A stretch of 5,230 bases of DNA, taken from contig USDD01000139.1 in assembly GCA_900553265.1 (NCBI GenBank), positions 1-5,230 on the forward strand. The letters are read 5' to 3'. The position numbers and the translations under genes are program-made. Source of the stretch: an uncultured Eubacteriales bacterium. GTDB taxonomy: Bacteria; Bacillota; Clostridia; Christensenellales; Aristaeellaceae. Below are positions 1 through 3,248 of this stretch, piece by piece. The notes under the pieces are model-generated. The model made no database searches. It saw nothing but the letters and a program-made list of their open reading frames with translations, and was not told where the DNA came from. How positions within the stretch are numbered: the first letter of the stretch is position 1; each line of letters begins with the position of its first letter.

Positions 1-269
1 ATCTGAATCTCGCCGTCCCGGTCCAGCAGATGGGCGAAGGAGGCCTTGCCCATGACGCGGCGGGACATCATGCGCCCGGCGATGGACACGGTCTGGTTCT
101 CCAGCGCGTCGTAATTGCTCAGAATCTCGCCGGAGAGATGGGTGCGGTCGTAGCGGACGATCTCATAGGGGTTCCTGCCCTCTTCCACGAGCCTGTTCAG
201 CTTTTCCAGACGGATGCGGCTCTGCTCGGACACGTCCGCCTGCTCGGCGGTGCGGATTTCTTCTGCCAT
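1..269 (-). CDS. lysS: Lysine--tRNA ligase (class II), N-terminal part, cut by window edge
   Basis: This gene would encode the enzyme that charges tRNA-Lys with lysine in the cytoplasm. Only the first 89 codons are visible; the rest lies beyond base 1. The protein begins MAEEIRTAEQADVSEQSRIR and continues with an RLEKLNRLVEEGRNPYE stretch. It then enters an OB-fold anticodon-binding domain, where VSIAGRMMSRRVMGKASFAH (about residues 61-80) is the typical first strand pair of class II LysRS; the catalytic domain is not visible. The ATG at 269-267 is preceded by GGAGAGGAG at 286-278, a good ribosome binding site, which supports this start. It lies 22 bases after the greA stop with no promoter or terminator in between, so it is presumably cotranscribed with greA, a pairing known in Bacillota. 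Family assignment is by recognition of the N-terminal sequence; class II is clear because class I LysRS has an unrelated N-terminus. Confidence 0.93.
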   Translation of the reverse strand, partial: MAEEIRTAEQADVSEQSRIRLEKLNRLVEEGRNPYEIVRYDRTHLSGEILSNYDALENQTVSIAGRMMSRRVMGKASFAHLLDRDGEIQ

Positions 270-291
270 GGGGATTGCTCCTCTCCGTAAA

Positions 292-765
292 TTACCTTCT
301 GCGAATGTTCAGCACCTTCAGCTGCACGACGCCGCCGGGGGTCTTGACGTCCACCACGTCGCCCACGTGCGCGCCGATCAGCGCGCCGCCGATGGGCGAA
401 TCCTGAGAGATGAACAGCTTCATCGGGTCGGCCTCGGTGAAGCCAACGATGGTGTACTCCTCCTGCTCGTCGAACTCGGTGTCCAGCACGGTCACGACGG
501 TGCCCACGGCCACGGCCTCGGTGGAGACCTTGGTGTCGTCGACAAAGGTGGCGGTGCGCAGCAGCTCCTCCAGCTCGTTCAGACGGCCGTAGACCCGCGC
601 CTCCTCCTTCTTCGCCGCGTCGTATTCCGCGTTCTCGCTCAGATCGCCGAAGCCTCGGGCAATCTTGATCTCCTCGGCCACCTGCTTCTTCGCTTCAATC
701 AGCTGCTCCAGCTCTTCTTCCAGCTTTTTCTTATCGGTTAAAGTAAGTTCGCGCGTATCAGCCAT
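292..765 (-). CDS. greA: Transcription elongation factor GreA
   Basis: GreA enters the secondary channel of RNA polymerase and stimulates cleavage of the 3' end of backtracked RNA, so that stalled complexes resume. The 157-residue product has the normal family length (about 155-160). Residues 8-75 form the N-terminal antiparallel coiled coil rich in Glu and Lys. The tip motif GDLSENAEYDAAKKEE (40-55) contains the conserved acidic D41 and E44 that coordinate the catalytic magnesium. The C-terminal FKBP-like domain carries SPIGGALIGAHVGDVV (123-138), the usual GreA signature. The start is fixed by TAGGAGGG at 780-773, seven bases from the ATG. It is the first gene of a probable greA-lysS operon with a strong promoter at 866-894 and a structured leader at 804-854. 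GreB is less likely given the Bacillota setting and sequence. Confidence 0.97.
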   Translation of the reverse strand: MADTRELTLTDKKKLEEELEQLIEAKKQVAEEIKIARGFGDLSENAEYDAAKKEEARVYGRLNELEELLRTATFVDDTKVSTEAVAVGTVVTVLDTEFDEQEEYTIVGFTEADPMKLFISQDSPIGGALIGAHVGDVVDVKTPGGVVQLKVLNIRRR

Positions 766-803
766 TGCGAAACCCTCCTAAATCCATTTGGGCATAAATT
801 GAG

Positions 804-854
804 CCGAATCACAAAGAACACTGCACAGCTGTGCGCAGTGTGTCTGAGATTCGG
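804..854 (-). promoter_or_regulatory. Two-tier stem-loop in the greA leader RNA
   Basis: CCGAATC (804-810) is exactly complementary to GATTCGG (848-854). Inside this outer 7-bp stem, ACACTGC (818-824) pairs exactly with GCAGTGT (835-841) across a 10-base loop. The loop region also contains a GCACAGCTGTGC-type palindrome, so an alternative inner pairing is possible. With transcription starting near 859, the structure would occupy the very 5' end of the greA mRNA. No U-run follows it, so it is not an intrinsic terminator. It may stabilise the mRNA or bind a regulator; neither role can be shown from sequence. Confidence 0.6.
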
Positions 855-865
855 TACTGAGGAAA

Positions 866-894
866 ATTATACACCCAAAGGGCGGAAAAGTCAA
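866..894 (-). promoter_or_regulatory. Promoter of greA-lysS
   Basis: On the minus strand TTGACT (894-889) is separated by exactly 17 bases from TATAAT (871-866), a near-consensus sigma-A promoter. The predicted start is around 859, giving a leader of about 94 bases before the greA ATG. It diverges from the plus-strand promoter at 918-946, with only 23 bases between the two -35 boxes. Confidence 0.85.
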
Positions 895-917
895 GAAAAA
901 CCGGAAAAATTGCGGTG

Positions 918-946
918 TTGACAGACCATGCCCGCCGTGCTATAAT
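918..946 (+). promoter_or_regulatory. Consensus promoter of the antisense (antitoxin) RNA
   Basis: TTGACA (918-923), a 17-base spacer and TATAAT (941-946) match the sigma-A consensus in all twelve positions. TGC at 938-940 adds an extended -10. No ribosome binding site followed by a credible protein lies downstream. Instead the transcript runs antisense into the 3' end of the broken toxin gene, as expected for the constitutive RNA of a type I toxin-antitoxin locus. The start is predicted near 953. Confidence 0.85.
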
Positions 947-948
947 AA

Positions 949-989
949 CGGCAGGAAGGGATGACGCTTTCGTGATGGCTTCTCCCCTC
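949..989 (+). repeat. Inverted-repeat relative of the toxin mRNA leader (other copy 1247-1285)
   Basis: The 5' region of the antisense RNA resembles the minus-strand toxin leader in three collinear blocks. CGGCAGGAAGG at 949-959 is identical to the minus strand of 1285-1275. GATGACGCTT at 960-969 matches 9 of 10 bases of minus 1269-1260. GGCTTCTCCCCTC at 977-989 matches 11 of 13 bases of minus 1259-1247. Both copies are also preceded by the same TGCTATAATA promoter string. This suggests an old inverted duplication of promoter plus leader, with small insertions since: 7 bases in the antisense copy, and a hairpin plus 3 bases in the leader copy. Confidence 0.6.
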
Positions 990-1050
990 CAAGGGTGGAT
1001 GCCGCCTACCAGTTGGCGCTGGATGGCGGCTTACTTTTTCTTCTTCTTGT
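953..1050 (+). ncRNA. Probable antisense antitoxin RNA of a type I toxin-antitoxin locus
   Basis: A short RNA of roughly 95-100 bases is predicted from the perfect promoter just upstream and the terminator-like hairpin at 1001-1030. It would overlap the 3' end of the toxin transcript, in the same convergent layout as RatA opposite txpA or SR4 opposite bsrG in Bacillus subtilis. Such RNAs block toxin synthesis by pairing with the mRNA and promoting its decay. This one also contains TCTCCCCTCC (981-990), which can form 9 of 10 pairs with the toxin Shine-Dalgarno region (minus 1229-1220), so it could block translation directly as well. Ends are inferred, not measured. Since the toxin ORF is broken, the RNA may now be without an essential target here, or may act on related loci elsewhere in the genome. 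Confidence 0.65.
1001..1045 (+). terminator. Intrinsic terminator of the antisense RNA, U-tract encoded by toxin lysine codons
   Basis: GCCGCC (1001-1006) pairs with GGCGGC (1025-1030). After a two-base internal loop on each side, CCAG (1009-1012) pairs with CTGG (1019-1022) around the loop TTGGCG. A T-rich tract (TTACTTTTTCTTCTTCTTG) follows at once. On the other strand this tract is the stop codon and lysine tail of the toxin. In the minus direction the hairpin is not followed by a T-run, so it should terminate only plus-strand transcripts. Confidence 0.65.
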
Positions 1051-1217
1051 TCTTCGTGTCGCGACCCAAACGAATCGCGTTTAAGACAAAAGGTCGGAAA
1101 CCTTTGGTTTCCGAGTTTTCGCAAAGCGAAAACCGCTGACGGCTCAAATCAGAGATTTGAGGCGCAGCGCCGCGATGCAATCATAATGACCACGGAGATA
1201 ATCTCGAAGTCAGACAT
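1031..1217 (-). pseudogene. Disrupted small membrane toxin of the TxpA/BsrG/Hol_Tox type (type I toxin)
   Basis: The ATG at 1217-1215 follows AGGAGG (1230-1225) with 7-base spacing and encodes MSDFEIISVVIMIA. This closely resembles the start of Bacillota holin-like type I toxins such as TxpA and BsrG (M-[ST]-x-[YF]-E-x-[IL]-x-x-x-I-x-[IF]). Intact members are about 30-60 residues: one transmembrane helix and then a positively charged tail. Here, after A14, the frame runs into palindromic repeat sequence and stops at TGA 1151-1149 after 22 codons. A matching tail, RDTKNKKKKK followed by TAA, is present at 1063-1031 but in another frame. The middle of the membrane helix is therefore missing or replaced. 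Promoter, leader, ribosome binding site and facing antisense RNA all remain, which makes the assignment stronger than the short peptide alone would. The 22-residue product is probably not toxic. Alternative: the short peptide is still made and has another role. Confidence 0.6.
1059..1171. repeat. Array of closely packed palindromes (probable dispersed REP/MITE-like repeat)
   Basis: Five inverted repeats lie nearly end to end. CGCGA/TCGCG (1060-1064 and 1075-1079) has a 10-base loop. TCGGAAACC/GGTTTCCGA (1094-1102 and 1106-1114) has a 9-bp stem with a TTT loop. GTTTTCGC/GCGAAAAC (1115-1122 and 1126-1133) has an 8-bp stem with an AAA loop and directly abuts the previous one. CTCAAATC/GATTTGAG (1143-1150 and 1154-1161) has an 8-bp stem with an AGA loop. 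GGCGC/GCGCC overlaps 1161-1171. All stems are perfect, and the three central ones share 3-base loops. The array lies inside the toxin reading frame. CGCGA occurs at both edges (1060-1064 and 1171-1175) and might be a target duplication, but removing one copy with the array does not restore the toxin frame. It carries no ORF of its own that looks real. Confidence 0.7.
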
Positions 1218-1219
1218 GA

Positions 1220-1255
1220 TCTCACCTCCTTCAACTTTCGTATTCAGAGGTGAAA
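1220..1255 (-). promoter_or_regulatory. Leader hairpin sequestering the toxin Shine-Dalgarno sequence
   Basis: In the toxin mRNA, UUUCACCUC (minus 1255-1247) can pair with GAGGUGAGA (minus 1228-1220) over 9 positions, including one U-G wobble. The second arm contains most of the AGGAGGUGA ribosome binding site. Folding would hide the ribosome binding site; this is a known trait of type I toxin mRNAs, where the full-length message is translated poorly until it is refolded or processed. Confidence 0.65.
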
Positions 1256-1285
1256 AGCCAAGCGCCATCTGTTTCCTTCCTGCCG

Positions 1286-1302
1286 GAAGCCCGTGGGGCT
1301 TC
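1286..1302 (-). promoter_or_regulatory. 5'-end stem-loop of the toxin mRNA
   Basis: GAAGCCC and GGGCTTC form a perfect 7-bp stem around a CAC loop (minus strand). It starts at the predicted transcription start (about 1302), placing the hairpin at the extreme 5' end of the message. Such hairpins commonly protect small mRNAs from 5'-end decay. It sits directly upstream of the CGGCAGGAAGG block shared with the antisense RNA, which has no such hairpin. Confidence 0.5.
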
Positions 1303-1308
1303 ATGGAT

Positions 1309-1337
1309 ATTATAGCATATGGATGAGAAATGTTGAT
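1309..1337 (-). promoter_or_regulatory. Extended -10 promoter of the toxin mRNA
   Basis: TGC-TATAAT (minus 1317-1309) is a perfect extended -10. At 17-base spacing the -35 position reads ATCAAC, a poor match. The TGn element and the AT-rich stretch upstream (about 1336-1358), which may act as an UP element, could compensate. Transcription would start near 1302, giving a leader of about 85 bases. Confidence 0.65.
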
Positions 1338-1368
1338 ATATTAAATATAATTTTACACATACACGACA

Positions 1369-1398
1369 AAAGGGAAGCGCATTTCCGCGCTTCCCTTT
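1369..1398 (-). terminator. Intrinsic terminator after the putative glycoside hydrolase gene
   Basis: AAAGGGAAGCGC (minus 1398-1387) and GCGCTTCCCTTT (1380-1369) form a perfect 12-bp stem with a 6-base loop, 13 bases after the stop codon. The T-run is short (TTTT then GTCG) but the stem is very stable. It separates this gene from the toxin promoter immediately downstream. Confidence 0.75.
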
Positions 1399-1411
1399 CG
1401 TTTTCCAGCCC

Positions 1412-2965
1412 TCAGTTTCCGAAGTCCGTGTCCGACGAGCGATCCGCGTCGCCGTGGTGGAGGGGCGGGTCGAGGAGATAGTCGAACAGCTCCGCGCCGA
1501 TGAACTCCCGGGCGCGAAGAATGCACTCCGGCTCGCGGTCGGTGTCCATGTCGCGGATGGTCTCGTAGATGGGCTTGCGCTCGCCCACGTGGTCGCTCAC
1601 CGCCGGGTCGTAGCGGCGAATGCCCAGATTCAGGCCGAACTCGTGGGGATTGTCCAGATAGGAATGGTGGGTGAACAGATCCAGCGTGGGAATCTTCCGC
1701 GCCTTCAGATAAGCCAGACAGTAGGCCGCCGCGGCCTGCTTTTCCGTCACGCCCTGCAGCGGGCCCTGCTGAGAATTGAAGCCCTGCTCGGAGAAGATGA
1801 TCCGCCGCGGCGCGCCCTCGTAGAGCAGCTCGGGCTTTGACAGATAGTCCGGCAGCACCTCCATGTTCTTGAACGTGATCTTCGGCGTGGAATGGTTGAA
1901 CTCCGGCGCGCGATCATTCCAGAAGTCCGGATAGCGCAGATCCTCGGGATAGGGATGGTACGCGATTCCCCAGCCGAAATTGCCCTCGCGCAGACAGTGG
2001 GCGTTCATCCGGTCGATCACCTCGCGGCCCGGATAGGTGTGCAGCGGCTCCAGCGGACGGAAGCGCACGCCGCTGAAGAACTGATCCAGCGACATGTACA
2101 CCCGGAAATTGGCGAAATGCTTGCGGCCCAGCAGCCATGCCAGACGGCAGGCCTCGGAATACTCGTGGGTGAACTCCTCGCAGGACATCTCTCCCGCGTT
2201 GCTCCAGACGCACTGGCTGTCCACCTCGTTGGAGATGATCGCGCCCATGGCGCGGCCATATTCCCGGTCGGCCCGGGTGTAGCGCGCGGCCAGAAACTCC
2301 ACAAACGCGCGATAGTATCCCTGCCCCTCCTCGCGCTCCATGTCGAAGGCGCTCAGGAACGCGTCCTTCGCGTCCCATTCGTAGCGCGGATGAATCGCCT
2401 TTTCCAGGAGCGCCGGCTCCTGCGTGCTGTCGAACATCCGGGGCGAATTCAGCAGAATCATCGTGACCAGAAAGCCGTTTTCGTCCATTTCGCGCATGTA
2501 GCGGTCCAGCCGGTTGATCTTCTCCTTCAGAAAATGATAGACCCTGCCGTCGGACACGAAGTCGATGACCTCGGCGTTGCCCGGCTCCACCGCCAGCAGC
2601 GCCGGCAGATTGATGTTGATGAGCGTCTGGGTCAGCCCCAGCTCCTTCATGTCCTCCAGACGGCCGTGCAGCGCCTTGATGCGCTCCGGCTGTGGATACG
2701 CTTCGTTGTTGACGCTGCATCCGTGAAGCAGATCGGAAACATACACCGCGCCGCCCAAAGTCGTCTCGAACCGGCTCGCCAGCCGATCGCGCCCGCCGTC
2801 GAAGCGCGGAATGCGCATTTCGCCCGCCTCCGCGCGCGCGGAAACCCGGCTCAGCTCGCGCCCGCCCGGAATCGGAACCAGCTCGCGCACAACCGCCTCG
2901 CCTTCAAAGCCCTCCACAGAAAAAATCAGCTCGTCCAAAGAAGCCATAATCTTCAAAACGCTCAT
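1412..2965 (-). CDS. Putative clan-A glycoside hydrolase (DUF5722-like), cytoplasmic
   Basis: This 517-residue protein is most likely a glycan-cleaving enzyme with a TIM barrel; the substrate is unknown. SNEVD (245-249) resembles the Asn-Glu acid/base motif at the end of strand 4 in clan GH-A. FSEQGF (391-396) resembles the nucleophile motif at the end of strand 7, so E247 and E393, 146 residues apart, are the candidate catalytic pair. AYHPYPEDL (335-343) and DLFTHHSYLDN (429-439) look like active-site loops rich in His, Tyr and Asp. Residues 1-70 look like a small beta domain (SLDELIFSVEGFEG...) before the barrel. The motif set matches my memory of DUF5722 proteins, but this is not verified. 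The start at 2965 is chosen because AGGAGG (2978-2973) lies seven bases upstream; a longer in-frame start at 3028 has no such site and lies at the promoter -35. No signal peptide or membrane segment is seen, so it should act inside the cell. It is a single-gene unit with its own promoter and terminator. Confidence 0.72.
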   Translation of the reverse strand: MSVLKIMASLDELIFSVEGFEGEAVVRELVPIPGGRELSRVSARAEAGEMRIPRFDGGRDRLASRFETTLGGAVYVSDLLHGCSVNNEAYPQPERIKALHGRLEDMKELGLTQTLININLPALLAVEPGNAEVIDFVSDGRVYHFLKEKINRLDRYMREMDENGFLVTMILLNSPRMFDSTQEPALLEKAIHPRYEWDAKDAFLSAFDMEREEGQGYYRAFVEFLAARYTRADREYGRAMGAIISNEVDSQCVWSNAGEMSCEEFTHEYSEACRLAWLLGRKHFANFRVYMSLDQFFSGVRFRPLEPLHTYPGREVIDRMNAHCLREGNFGWGIAYHPYPEDLRYPDFWNDRAPEFNHSTPKITFKNMEVLPDYLSKPELLYEGAPRRIIFSEQGFNSQQGPLQGVTEKQAAAAYCLAYLKARKIPTLDLFTHHSYLDNPHEFGLNLGIRRYDPAVSDHVGERKPIYETIRDMDTDREPECILRAREFIGAELFDYLLDPPLHHGDADRSSDTDFGN

Positions 2966-2999
2966 AAAAAGCCCTCCTGTAAGGAAAATCCATGAGCAT

Positions 3000-3028
3000 A
3001 TTTTAACATAAGCCCCTGCCGCGCGCAA
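3000..3028 (-). promoter_or_regulatory. Promoter of the putative glycoside hydrolase gene
   Basis: TAAAAT (minus 3005-3000), preceded by TGT giving an extended -10, lies 17 bases from TTGCGC (3028-3023). The -10 matches five of six consensus positions. The start would be near 2993, about 28 bases before the ATG. This promoter also argues against the longer ORF start at 3028. Confidence 0.6.
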
Positions 3029-3107
3029 GAGAAAAACGCAGGAAACTTTATCATATGAAAAACAAGGCTCAGCCTGCCCGCCCGTCGTTCGCCGAAGAAC
3101 AAAGGAA

Positions 3108-3144
3108 GCCCCTGTTGAGCTTGAATCAGTGGCTCAACAGGGGC
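3108..3144 (-). terminator. Intrinsic terminator of nifJ
   Basis: GCCCCTGTTGAGC (minus 3144-3132) pairs perfectly with GCTCAACAGGGGC (3120-3108), a 13-bp stem with an 11-base loop. It is followed by the T-rich TTCCTTTGTTCTTC. It lies about 105 bases after the nifJ stop and ends that transcript before the next promoter. Confidence 0.85.
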
Positions 3145-3169
3145 GGTGTCATGGGAACAAACCTCCACC

Positions 3170-3218
3170 CACCGCCATCGCAGCCCCGAGCCGCCACCAT
3201 GGCGGCGTGGGGGCGGTG
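3170..3218 (-). other. Large GC-rich stem-loop in the nifJ 3' untranslated region
   Basis: CACCGCC (3170-3176) is complementary to GGCGGTG (3212-3218) and encloses a perfect inner hairpin, GCCGCCA/TGGCGGC (3190-3196 and 3200-3206, loop CCA). No T-run follows, so it is not a terminator. It would sit between the stop codon and the terminator and could protect the mRNA 3' end. The rest of 3029-3248 shows no ORF with a ribosome binding site. Confidence 0.45.
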
Positions 3219-3248
3219 TGATTATCGCGGCAGCAGTTGCATGCGGAC

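Noticed and set aside
214..741. Long plus-strand ORFs opposite greA, the hydrolase gene (for example 1892-2995) and nifJ
   Set aside because: They are antisense shadows of well-supported genes in GC-rich DNA and have no recognisable domains or ribosome binding sites.
991..1006. AGGGTGGATGCCGCC resembles the T-box antiterminator motif AGGGTGGNACCGCG
   Set aside because: There is no Stem I or specifier loop, the predicted RNA is only about 100 bases, and no aminoacyl-tRNA synthetase gene follows on the plus strand. The aminoacylation gene lysS is on the other strand behind greA.
915..1139. Overlapping ORFs of 74-77 codons on both strands in the toxin region (915-1139 plus, 891-1124 minus)
   Set aside because: They run through promoters, hairpins and palindromes, have no proper ribosome binding site, and their products are low-complexity translations of repeat sequence.
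1059..1171. CRISPR array or tandem repeat
   Set aside because: The hairpins differ in sequence and there are no regularly spaced identical direct repeats or spacers.
1060..1175. CGCGA at both edges of the palindrome array as a firm target-site duplication
   Set aside because: Only 5 bases, GC-rich and also part of an internal palindrome. Removing 111 bases leaves the toxin tail out of frame, so the insertion boundaries stay unproven.
1333..1351. Plus-strand TTGATA and TATAAT as a promoter
   Set aside because: The spacer is only 7 bases, far too short; this is AT-rich sequence upstream of the minus-strand toxin promoter.
2966..3028. A 21-codon longer N-terminus for the hydrolase, which would add a hydrophobic segment
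   Set aside because: The extension overlaps the predicted -10 and -35 and has no ribosome binding site, while the ATG at 2965 has AGGAGG at ideal spacing. The apparent hydrophobic leader is therefore not evidence of secretion.
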